Shown: positions 49,686-60,100 of the stretch, piece by piece
Numbering within the stretch: the stretch's first letter is position 1
Layout of the letters: every line of letters begins with the position of its first letter
Origin: Saposhnikovia divaricata
Taxonomy: Eukaryota > Streptophyta > Magnoliopsida > Apiales > Apiaceae
NCBI GenBank assembly: GCA_036435485.1
Contig: CM071597.1
Location: forward strand, 50,079,881 to 50,143,880
DNA length: 64,000 bases
Direction: 5' to 3'
Notes under the pieces: model-generated
What the model was told of the DNA's origin: nothing
What the model saw: only the letters and a program-made list of their open reading frames with translations
Databases searched by the model: none
Position numbers and translations under genes: made by a program

Positions 49686-50249
49686 TTCTTCCCTCCTAAT
49701 AGAAATTTCGTCCTCGAAATTAATCTTCCGCACCTTACTCGAATAGATGTCGATAACGAACACGAACAATTTTTGTTGGTCTCCCAAGTAGCCTCTTACA
49801 TTACTAATATTCCAAAAACCTCGCTTTCTACTTTCGGACTTAGAATAAAACTATGTCGAAACATATAGCGTCCTTCTTGTTGTACTCAATGATTCAAATA
49901 TTCTCGAACAATATGTTGTACGCGGTAGAGCATCCACAAACCACCTATATTTACTTGGTCTCGTCATTACTGAACACGACTAAAGATAGCACGTAAAGAT
50001 GATTCTAGATAATCACGCAGAGAAATCAAAGGAACAAGAAACGAATAATATTCTTAACTAACGATCCATCACACGGTCTGCCCACACTCACAGGTCAAGC
50101 CTAAAGGCAAGTCTAACTATCTACCCATACTCACAGGTCAAGCCTAAAGGCACGTCTAATGCCCAAGCTCTATCTTACGACTACTCAAACCTCACAACGA
50201 GCCTAAGGGCAAGTCTACAGAATCTATAAACTCTAGCTCTGATACCAAC
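49686..50249 (-). other. Interior of the innermost element
   Basis: 564 bp. The PPT lies at the left edge. At about 50085-50215 three units of a cactcacaggtcaagcctaa type repeat occur. Near 49790-49740 a short chromodomain-like relic can be read on the minus strand. The PBS, TGGTATCAGAGC (minus), is at 50247-50236. Confidence 0.8.
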
Positions 50250-52297
50250 TTTAACATCCCTAACAAATACACTTAATTTTAAAATCCACTAAAACTCAAA
50301 TAAAACGATACAACTTCTCAAAATTCAATATCTTACAATTCATAAATTAAAAAAATACATCTAAATTCTCCAAATATCGCAACTCTCACTCTTCCCAATA
50401 AGTAGCCCACCTAAATAAGATCACCTACCGGGAGAAATAAGAGAAACAAAGACTAGCATTGAGCAAAAGGCTCATATACGGATATAAAACAATTCATAAG
50501 CTGAACAAATTAAATAGCTGAACAAGTTAAGAATAAAAATGAATATTTGAATAAAAGAATAATGAGACATAGCGAATGAGATAATAGAAAGCAAATACTC
50601 AACTCACAATATAAAAATAAATAACCTCAAATCAAAAATAAACTTACTCTAATAATATTCATATCACTTACGCATAATTAACACATTAACATAAATAAAG
50701 ACATAACCGATAAAATATAATCTGACTCTTACACATACACATACACTTACAAATAATATTCAAAACAATTAATCTTACCACGTACAAATATTAATCAGCA
50801 AAATTATTATCAAAAACAAAACTTTACTTACTGACATGGGAGATAATCTTACAGGATGTCCTACATTTTCGGTCATCCAGAATATGTAGTCATCAAAACT
50901 TATAGGGGCTTGCATAGTACAGAGTAAATGCTACCCAAAATCTTATAGGGGCTTGCACGGCAAAAAGCACAATGCTACCCAAAATAGCCAAACATACACA
51001 TTAGTCACGACTATACGTGTCCCATAACATCGGCGACACGCCCATACTATTTAAATACACCGCATAGGAGGTGCCCAGCACGAGATTCTCTCCACTCATG
51101 ACGGAGTCTTACAATATCTCCCAAATCATAATAAAATCATAAATAAATAACTCGAAAAAGAAATGATCTCACAATATCTCCGAAGTCATACGTACATCAC
51201 AAATAACAGATAACACATACTCATATATCACACACCCAAATATTGTACAAAGTAGACGATTGAATATAAATTTTCAGATCTGACCAGTCTCAAAGAATAA
51301 CAATTTACTCTATAAAGATGAACTCAAATGAATAAGTATAAAACACGAAAGTCGTAGAGGATTCCGAGACCTTTCCAGAATGGTAAGGCTCGTTAAAAAT
51401 GGAGAAGTAACGAATTCAGAAACAATGAAAATGCGGATTGGCAGAACAGAATCAGCCCCTGATCAGTTTAGTAATTCAATATTTAAGACATCGAAATCAC
51501 GGAATTGGTTAGCGGAACATGAATACAAAACACAGAGGTCAAAACGAGCTTTCCAGAATTGTATTGCTCATAGTTGTTGAACAAATTCGGATTTACTATG
51601 AATTTCCGAAGTTAGAATGTACAAACAGAAATTAACACAACAGATTTTCACATGTTTACATGCTGAATTTCAAAAAACACAAAGAACAAAAAAAGAAGAT
51701 AATCGAAATATCTTTCCAACGAGTCAAAAATCATAATATTCCGACAAACAGTGAATCGGATACGAATTTAACAAGAAATCAGATTTGCAATACATATGAA
51801 TTTGGAGTCCGGTATGAAGAACAAAGAGAATAACATAAAAATCCGTACCTTAAAATCCAAAGATTATCACTAATCCTCATCAAACTCAGTTTTCCCAATC
51901 CAAAGAATCCTAAATTGTATAACAAAGATACATAATTCATAAGTGCTACAACAAAGACGAAAAATAACAACAAACATATCTTACCTCTTCCAAGAACCCT
52001 AATTTGTTCCTCAAACTAATCTCTTCTTTCTCTTCTTCTCGTCCTCTTCTCTCTTCTCCACTCCTCTCTTCTCCTTCTCCCATAATATGAAAAGTAACGT
52101 ACGTTTCTTTTTCCCCAAACCCTCACCCTTATTTTATTTATTTTCTATTCTTTTCTCTTTTTTTTAACTACTAATATCCTAATTAAAAACATTTATTTAC
52201 TCCTAAACTAATATAAATACTATCTAACCAATATTTTTTAATCCTCAATATAAAATAAAATAACTAAAAATATTTATAAAAAATACGGGATGTTACA
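50250..52297 (-). repeat. 5' LTR of the innermost element
   Basis: Pairs with 47641-49685 over its whole length. It ends ttaca at 52297, followed by the aatct duplication. Confidence 0.92.
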
Positions 52298-52302
52298 AAT
52301 CT

Positions 52303-52382
52303 TCCTTTGATAATTCAGCAGAAACAAGTGATTCTGTTTTTGATGTTTCAGCAGAATCATGACTTTCACGATTTTCAGACAT
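52303..52382 (-). pseudogene. Copia Gag N-terminus, separated by the nested element
   Basis: The minus strand starts ATG at 52382 (MSENRESHDSAETSKTES) and reaches the target duplication at 52302. The frame continues at 47635 (SSDLCYINHSDHHG) when the insert is removed. It starts about 60 bp after the PBS, as expected for a copia gag. Confidence 0.88.
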
Positions 52383-52430
52383 GATACGATGAAAAGGATT
52401 GAAAAGAATAGAAGAGCTAGGATCTATTCA

Positions 52431-52443
52431 AGCTCTGATACCA
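52431..52443 (-). other. Primer binding site of the copia element
   Basis: Minus strand TGGTATCAGAGCT lies directly against the LTR edge at 52444, complementary to initiator tRNA-Met. Confidence 0.92.
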
Positions 52444-52519
52444 TGTTGAGAACCAGTCCATCTAAAACCTTAAGGTGTTAGAGGAAGGTCCCAAATGAAT
52501 CTTATGCTAGATTTCAACA
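52444..52519 (-). repeat. 5' LTR of the copia element (76 bp)
   Basis: tgttgagaaccagtc...gatttcaaca. Bounded on the left by the PBS and on the right by the caatc target duplication. Confidence 0.92.
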
Positions 52520-52596
52520 CAATCTCTTGTAGGTTTTTTTTCACATGCCCACGAGCTCTCGTAGGCTTTCGATAATAAACCTAGATTCTGATGCCA

Positions 52597-52793
52597 TGAT
52601 AAAATAGTCGCAAATTCTTTTTTCATTTATAGTTGGAGGCATAAGCCTCCAAATTTATTACAATACATCACAATTATTTATCTAACCAATCCTTAATCAA
52701 TAATAACGGAAATTAAATCCCTATTTACTAATAAGATTATAGAGACAACTCTCCTTATTTTTTCATAATAATATATATTAACATATGTCAACA
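52597..52793 (-). repeat. Right LTR of the outer copia-like element
   Basis: Begins tgataaaatag and ends gtcaaca. It shares the ggaggcataagcctcc palindrome with the left LTR at 43254-43497. Confidence 0.85.
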
Positions 52794-53361
52794 ATTTTTT
52801 ATTTCGCTGCTATTAAATGAACCCTCAATACAAAAGTAAGGATAATTCTTCAAATTTTAGCAATTTGAACCCCAATCCATGTATATATTATTAGTTGACT
52901 CAATGTATGATAACTGGTAAGGATATACATTTTTTAGATTTTAGCAATTTGAATCGCAATCTATATATTATATTAATTGACTCAATGCAAACATATTTTG
53001 CAAGTTAAATTTAAATGAGGTTCGATCGATATATGAGGATTATATTTGATTACATATAACAATTCTATTTAATTTAGAATATATGTTTATTTTAGCTTTT
53101 GTGATTTTTAATGTTTGTATGTAATAAATATTTCGAGTAATTAATTCTCATAAAATGAGTTTAACCTATGAAATTCTATTCATATTAACCCTAAATATTA
53201 CACATTTTATTGAAATATTATTTTTTTTAATAACTGTAACTCGAAATTAGTTGGAATCTAAGGAATGATATTGTATTAACACTTTTAACAATTTTTATCA
53301 ATTTAAAGAATGATAGTAGATGGAATCTAAGGAATGAATTTCATAAATTTCACATATTATT
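52794..53361. other. Unassigned AT-rich sequence
   Basis: No gene, element end or clear repeat was seen. Confidence 0.6.
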
Positions 53362-53499
53362 AGAGCATCTCCAACCATATCAAGCCCTTAACTAAAAGTC
53401 TATGTGATTATCCAAAAAATCCAAAAATAAAATTTATACATAATGTGTAAAAAATTAGTCATTCCAATGGGACAAAACCCTTATCTATAATTAAAGATA

Positions 53500-53716
53500 G
53501 AGAAAATGACCAGAATACACTATTTTTCTATGGAAGCTACCTGAAATGCCCATATGCGGGAGTGTCCGCCTTTTTTGTCCACAGAGTACGCATCTTGGAG
53601 ATGGGTGGCTTGGGATGCGCATTCCTGGAATGTGCATCTCAGGTCACGCATCTCCAAGATGCGCAATGACGTCATTCTCAGACTTTCTCCTCTCTCTCGC
53701 TCTCGCCGGCGACCTC

Positions 53717-53787
<71 letters not shown>

Positions 53788-54350
53788 AACCTCCACCCTT
53801 CCTGAGCATATCAAAACGACGATCACATCTTCCTCTCCATTTTCCCCAATCTCTTTGTCTCGATCTGGCCCCGCTGGGGTTTTTCAAAATTGGTCGGACA
53901 TGAAAATCGAATTTAGAGTTGGTTGGGGTTTTTCAAAATCCGACATTAGCAATTGATAATCGTTGATATAGGATTGTAGAGGATTGAATTACGAGTAGAT
54001 TGGTGTATAATATGTTAATGGAAAATGCCTCTATGGTCCTGAACGATGTTGCCGGATTTTGTCCCCAAAATTGCCTCTACTGTCGCCTCTATCGTCGATT
54101 GTGAGAGACGATGAACAGTAACTGATTATGCATCTTGGAGATGCATATTACCAAATACGCAATATGGAAATGCGTATTTTGAATACGCCAGCTTGGAGAT
54201 GGATTTCATTTTACAAACTGCACGCATGAGGCTTATTCGTATACAATATACGCATCTTGAAGATGCGTAGGTCGTGGGTATTTAGGGCGGAACAATCCGC
54301 CTGTGGGTATTTCGGGCGGTTGGAATTTTTTGGTGGGTATTTTGTTTTTT
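53500..54350. repeat. Cluster of degenerate palindromes acgcatcttGGAGATGCGT
   Basis: Versions of this ~18-bp palindrome occur near 53588, 53611, 53645, 54129, 54155, 54182 and 54249. The unit's two sides also look like inverted repeats of a tgggtatttngggcgg block (54270-54320, and in reverse at about 53540-53570). No coding sequence was recognised. Confidence 0.65.
53720..53783. repeat. (CT)n microsatellite
   Basis: 64 bp of CT with one small interruption (tttc). Arg/Glu and Leu/Ser frames across it are repeat artefacts. Confidence 0.95.
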
Positions 54351-54638
54351 CACCCTTATAGATAATCTCTAATTATAGATAATTTATTTATGTTGGCTAT
54401 ATTTTTCGAACCTCTAGAGATCTGTAGTGAATTGCCACATAACTTATTTCTATATTAAAATAATATACATCATTAATAACAACTTGAAATATTAATAACA
54501 TACCATTTTTAAAATATAGCCAATCATTATAGCCAATACCCTCGGAACACAATGTCTTATAGGTTCAACAAATTTTACCTAATCAATATTTTATGTAATT
54601 TGGCCAATCATTTTTAACCAATGCCATTGGAGATGCTA

Positions 54639-55096
54639 GAACTTTAGAGCATCTCCAACGCATGCATTTCCCTTGGGCATGCATTTTCTTTGATTATATC
54701 CTATATGGCAATAATAATAGCCAACTAATATACATAACGATGAACTCTAATCCCATTTTCTTAGCAATTTTTTTTTAGAGAAGTGCATTTACATTGATAT
54801 TGGCTAAAATCATTATTTATCATATAAAATAATGATTATGTAAAATTTGTTGGATTTGTTAGGTTCTACTCAATGAGATTGACTATATCAATTCGTTATA
54901 TTTTAAAAATGGTATATTATTATTTCAAAATTTTAAAAATAAAATACTTTTATCTAAAGATTTGCATGATTAATATTATCTATAATTTACCAACTCATCA
55001 TCTTTCCATTTCAAATTGATATTTTAGCCTTATTTTGTTTCCATTTCATAACTTACATTTGTAGAATACACTAGATCTAAAATAGTCAATCAACAC
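54639..55096. other. Unassigned sequence with a second agagcatctccaa terminus
   Basis: A repeat of the MITE-like end at about 54646-54659 runs into gcatgcatttcccttgggcatgcattt, a short direct and inverted GCATGC motif. Nothing else is recognisable. Confidence 0.5.
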
Positions 55097-55104
55097 AACA
55101 AGTC

Positions 55105-56132
55105 CAGGGTCGGTCCTAGGGTAAGGCGACCGGGCACCACCCAAACAAGGGGCACCAAAATTTTTATGCAAACATATATAACTAAAAAAATTATGAATAC
55201 ATAAAAAAAGTTTAAAGAGTTGGAGGACACCAAATTCTTTATATATATTTTAGATTCTAAGTTGAATCTCATGAAAAGGAATAATGATCATTTTGTAAGT
55301 ACTATGAGTGCTTGGTTTGAGTTAGAAGTGCATATGGAGAAGAATGAAACAATTAATAAGATTGAACACAGATCAAATAAGAAACAAAAGTTGGTAAAGG
55401 TTCCGGTCACAGTAATTGCAATTGTAAACCCTTTCTTGCAATAATTTAGCATTTCATGAAAATTCCAAATAAAATTTGAAGAGTTTTATATACAATTTAT
55501 GATAGGTAAGGATACCAAATACACAGAATTTGTGATAGTTAAGGATACAAAAGGATTTAAACTCTTTAGCAATCTTGAAGCGGTTCTTAGTGATCGCGGA
55601 ATTGATGTTGATAATGTTAGAGGACAAGCATTTTTCATAATTTTGGGTTGCTTATCTATTTCTTTGAATTTGCTGCTAGAAAGAAAGAAGGGAAATGAGA
55701 AATTTCACAACTTCAATTACAATGACATGTTGCTAGTGACATGTTCTATACTTGAAGTTGGTTCATATAGTTAGTCACATTCGGTCGTATCCTAACTAGG
55801 TGATTCTAATTTAATTGTGGTATGTTAGCATATACTTTCTTTGGCTATCAAAGAAGATACTAGCTAGCAAAATGTATTATTGTGCCCAATTTAGTTTATA
55901 ATGATGGCCAGCCGGAGGAATTATTGATGATGTTATATCCTTAACTTTAAGTTCAAGCTTTTATTTTATCACTATTATTTCTAAGGGTTAATACTCATAA
56001 ACAATGCTATGATTATTATTTTTTTGAGTGTAGTCACGTGTTGTTACTATCTTTTAATATTAAACATAAATGTATGAGGGGCATCATTTTATAACTTCGT
56101 CTAGGGCACCCAAATCTCTAGGACCGGCCCTG
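55105..56132 (+). mobile_element. hAT relic, 1,028 bp, with near-perfect 8-bp TSD
   Basis: The ends read CAGGGTCGGTCCTAGG and, in reverse, CAGGGCCGGTCCTAGA. The flanks are aacaagtc (55097-55104) and aacaagtg (56133-56140), one mismatch. Inside, a + frame near 55540-55630 reads KGFKLFSNLEAVLSDRGIDVDNVRGQ, resembling the DUF4371 region of TTF-type hAT transposases. The rest of the transposase is missing. Confidence 0.82.
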
Positions 56133-56140
56133 AACAAGTG

Positions 56141-57197
56141 TGTGAACCAGGAGAGCTCAGAAGGTGAGAGCTTGTGGGACTCTAGTCTATAATTGTAGTA
56201 GTTACGAAGTGAAAAATGTATATCAGCATATAGACGAACCTTGAACAATAATATTAAATGATCGGTCCCAAATTGGCCAGTAACGTGGTCGGTCCATTTC
56301 AATTCTTGTTGCTTTCTTTTGCCCTTGTATCATATATGGCTGTGGCAGACACAATAAGTCTAATCTAATCCCCCCACTTATACAGTTCCTTTGGATTCAC
56401 CTCCATACATTTTCTATTATTGGAAAAATACATTTTTAGCAATGTTCATTAACGAGCCTTTTGTTAAATTAAGAACAGCAGGGGTGAGTACTATGAACTG
56501 CAAGATTTTTCGGACTTGTATATATCCTCTACTACTCACGGTGCAAGGACTAACTACTACTCGGAGAGGCACAAATGTTTCAGGATCGTATGTCATGATT
56601 CATATATTTTTCGAGTTTTCGACTTAAAAAATGCAGGGAGTCAGTTATGTCTTTGCTTGACGGAATTCTCACAAATCCAAGCTCCTTCGAAATTCTGATA
56701 GCATTAAGAGGCCCATGGAGGCTCCAGCAACAACCAAATACTGTATTTGGCTATAATCATTCACTAGCTATATATGGTTAAACTCACTACTCTGGCAAAT
56801 ACTTCAATGCAGCCGACACTGCATATATCTAGTAAAGACTGCTACTCCGTTTTTAATTTAAACAATTCAAAGTCCAAATACCTCAAACAATTTCAGAGGG
56901 AACAATAATTTCTAAACTTTAGCATAATTTTTTGTAAAAAAATTCGGGTTAAATCATAAATGTAGCAAGTTTATATATTTAGAAAAACCTTTCTAAAAGT
57001 TTAAGGCGCATCAATAAATGGGGATTAATCAAAGCTTTTTTGCAAAACACCTTTCTTCAGTGATCATGTCATTTCACTTCAAATAACGTTTGCTCAGACG
57101 TCCACATTATTAATCTACTTATCGCACTTCAGTTTCATTTACATAGAGGTTAGCAGGTAAGGTGTCACAAAAAAATTAGACTGGGGAAGTTGTTGGA
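56141..57197 (+). promoter_or_regulatory. Upstream region of the VIT/VWA gene
   Basis: 1.06 kb between the hAT relic and the ATG. It should hold the promoter and 5' UTR, but no TATA box or start site can be fixed by eye. No other gene was seen. Confidence 0.4.
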
Positions 57198-60100
57198 ATG
57201 GCTGATCAGTTATCAAGTTCAGTTGCATTTGGTCTAAAGCTGTCGAGACGTGTTTCTTATGGAAAACAGGCATCATTTTCGTCTGCGCCAAAGGCTTTGA
57301 TGATGGAGAGGACACCGGAGTCATTGCTGCCAAAGGCTCCTATGGTTTATGCAGAGATTTTGAAGCCAGCAATAGTGGATAATCCGGATATTCCCAGCTA
57401 TCAGCCACATGTGTATGGAGTCTGTGAACCACCTGCGTTAATTCCGCTACACATGCATGGAATTGAAATGGAAGTGGATTGTTACTTGGACACTGCGTTT
57501 ATAACAGTTAGTGGTACATGGCGTGTTCATTGTGTTATTGCTAATAAAACTTGTGATTGTCGCATTGCTATACCAATGGGTGAACAGGTATTCATTTTAC
57601 ATGAAGCTGGATTTTATTTGCATGCCTGATGATATGTGTGTGTGCGCTAGCTATGCATGTATATATTCTATACTGGATAACCGCATGATCAAGTCAGGAT
57701 CAGAGGGCTTTTGTTTGGATTATGGAAGGGGGTGGCAACAGCTTTTTGATTAGTTAAAAGTTACGTTCGCATGACTCACATATTAAGATGTTTCCACTGC
57801 TGTCACACTGTCGGTTTGCCCCATATACAAAATTATAAAATTTCATTTCATTTTACCCTCTTGATTAAAAAAGAGAGGTACTAATTTTGCAGAGCATGTC
57901 ACAATAAAATAAACTTAGATACCGTGTCTTTGAGAAGAGGAGCTATGAGCATCCACCAAGTCCAGTACCCTGATAAACACAACCAGAACTCATATTACAA
58001 ACTCTTTGGCGTGATTGGTCTAGTCTTCGCTTCATATGCAATATTGTTGATTGACTTCATGTACAATATATCTTAAATCACTCTTCTGTCATCAGCTGTT
58101 AAAATTTGCATTATATTAGCAGTTAAATTGTTTAAGACTTTAAAGTTACCGATTCTTAGTTCTCAGAAGAAATATGACTTGGTAAACAGGGTTCAGTTCT
58201 TGGTGTTGAGGTCAGTACTAGTAGAAGATTATTTTATACCCAATTGATTACTACCGGAGAAATATATGATACCAAGAACATGGACAATTCAAAGGATGGT
58301 TGCTTTCTGAAACGTCAAATATATACATTAAAAGTTTCCCAGGTTACTTTTCTTCCAGATAAGATTTATTATTTATAAATTTGGAAAAAAAATGCCGTTT
58401 ATGTTCTTTTTTAATATTTAAAAGGTTGATGGCGGGTCTTGTCTCCGTGTTAAAGCAAGATGGTCCCAGAAAATGGTGTATGAAAATGGTCAATTCGGCC
58501 TCTGCATTCCATTTAGTTTTCCATCATATGTTATACCTGTAGAGAGTAATATCATAAAAGGAGAAAAAATACTGCTGAATTTGAAGGCTGGTATTGGGAC
58601 ACAGGTGCTATGCAGAACTACTAGTCATCCTCTTAAGGCAAGTGAATGTGTTATGTTTAAACTTATGAAGTTGATTCTTTGAACAGTTTACTTGTTAATT
58701 TCTTGTCTTTTCTATGCAGGAGCTTCGAAACGGGGATGATGAGTTTGTCTTCTCATATGGGGCAGAGGTTATGTCATTTTCGAATCGTGACTTCTTTTTT
58801 TCTTATTCAGTAAGACCCTATGATTACTTTTCTCTAATTTACCACTCATTCTATTCAGCTTTGTTCAAATTTAATTTTTCCGGTGTTGATGATCATTAAT
58901 AACAGTAGGGACGCAATAACCTCTTTACGCAAGTACTGAATCTGTTTGACTAATTATAGTGGGTCTTGATTCTCTAGTACTACATCATCAGGTTTGTTCG
59001 AGTGATATATCTGGCGGCCTCCTATTGCAAGAACCATCTATTCATGACGTCGACCAAAGAGAAATGTTCTGCCTCACCCTATTCCCGGGGAGTGACGGTC
59101 ATAAGAAGGTCAGTTGAAAATTGAAATAGATGTATGTTCTTCTTTGTACTCTGGTAATTTTTTTGAAATCTTTAGAAGTATGTTACATCCTATTATTCAG
59201 AAAATTTTCAAACATTATTGCGCTCTGATACTTTTTCTGTTCAACACTTCCATTCTGTGGATGTTAGATACAGCAGCATGTATCACATGGATCAAGCATT
59301 ATAGACCCTCAACACTTTTTGCTACAGGTCATGACTGTTAAGGATGAAGAACTAGATATTGCAACTATTTATGACCGTTAAGGATCAAATCATGGATTGG
59401 TGTTAAGCATGTTCTCCTCATTACAATTTCAGACATTCACATAGGACTTCCCTGGCTGCGAACTACGGAGTCCTTTGCTTAATAAACTTTACATTGACCC
59501 TTTATATGGTAGAATAGTTAACATGCTTACTAGTTTAATGACATTGCTGAGTTCTGTATTTAAAGGTCGCCCGCCATGGGGCAAAGTACTAGTATGCTAG
59601 CTTTGGATATTACTAGTATGATACCTTTGGATGTGCTCTGTGTCACATAATGCCAACATGTTGATCTATTCCTCGTCATAGTGCTTTAGTTAAAGTTTGT
59701 AAAGCTTAATTTTTGTTTTTCATTTCGTTCTCTCATTTTATGTTAAATGTATATCCTTAAACAAATGTTATAGGTTTTCAGAAAGGCAATGATCTTTGTA
59801 GTGGATATAAGTGAAAGCATGCATGGAAGCCCCATTGAGTCAGTAAAAGCTGCACTACTAGAAGCCATTTCGGACCTCGACCCCATGGATTCTTTTAACA
59901 TTATTGCCTTCAATGAGAGTAGTGCATTATTCTCACCATCCATGGAACCAGCAACAAGTGAAATAATCGACAAAGCTGCTGAATGGATCAGCACATATTT
60001 AATTCCAAAAGGCGGCACAAATATGATGCTACCTTTAAATCAGGTATGAAACCGTGAACTATATTCTGCTTAACAAAGGCTTCTAAGATTTTCGAACTAC

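Larger units (their letters stand above)
47641..52297 (-). mobile_element. Innermost non-autonomous LTR element (2.05-kb LTRs, 564-bp interior)
   Basis: LTRs at 47641-49685 (2,045 bp) and 50250-52297 (2,048 bp) begin TGTAACATCC in minus orientation. PBS (50247-50236) and PPT (49686-49702) stand in the expected places. The interior carries only a decayed chromodomain-like tail (TTWET...) beside the PPT, so its ancestor was probably a chromovirus. LTR differences are more frequent than in the 15-kb element. The outer LTR base is AA rather than CA. Confidence 0.92.
44100..52519 (-). mobile_element. Ty1/copia retrotransposon with 76-bp LTRs
   Basis: LTRs lie at 44100-44175 and 52444-52519, each 76 bp. 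The 5-bp target duplication caatc is perfect (44095-44099 and 52520-52524). PBS and PPT sit directly against the LTRs. Gag and pol are on the minus strand but are broken by stops, by loss of the RT second half and RNase H, and by a nested 4.66-kb element at 47641-52297. Confidence 0.93.
43254..52793 (-). mobile_element. Outer copia-like short element, host of the nested copia
   Basis: LTRs at 43254-43497 (244 bp) and 52597-52793 (197 bp) begin TGATAAA and end TGTCAACA. Next to the right LTR, in minus orientation, stands TGGCATCAGAATC, a variant of the tRNA-Met PBS. Next to the left LTR stands a purine tract (gagtttgaggggtga). Without the nested insert its interior is only about 0.68 kb and contains no pol. 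No convincing target duplication was seen. Confidence 0.8.
53362..54638. mobile_element. MITE-like inverted-repeat element with a second insert inside
   Basis: The outer ends are agagcatctccaa (53362) and ttggagatgct (54628-54638), a terminal sequence that is very common in plant MITEs. Inner flanks around 53480-53500 and 54355-54400 are also roughly inverted (cttatctataatta / ttatagataatctc). A shorter unit, about 53500-54350, appears to sit inside. Another copy of the outer end starts at 54644. No precise target duplication was established. Confidence 0.5.

Noticed and set aside
53520..53826. Arg/Glu-repeat and Leu/Ser-repeat proteins
   Set aside because: Translations of the (CT)n microsatellite.
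55220..55444. Independent small gene inside the hAT relic
   Set aside because: It lies between transposon ends and is followed by a transposase-like piece. Best read as transposase remnant or chance frame.
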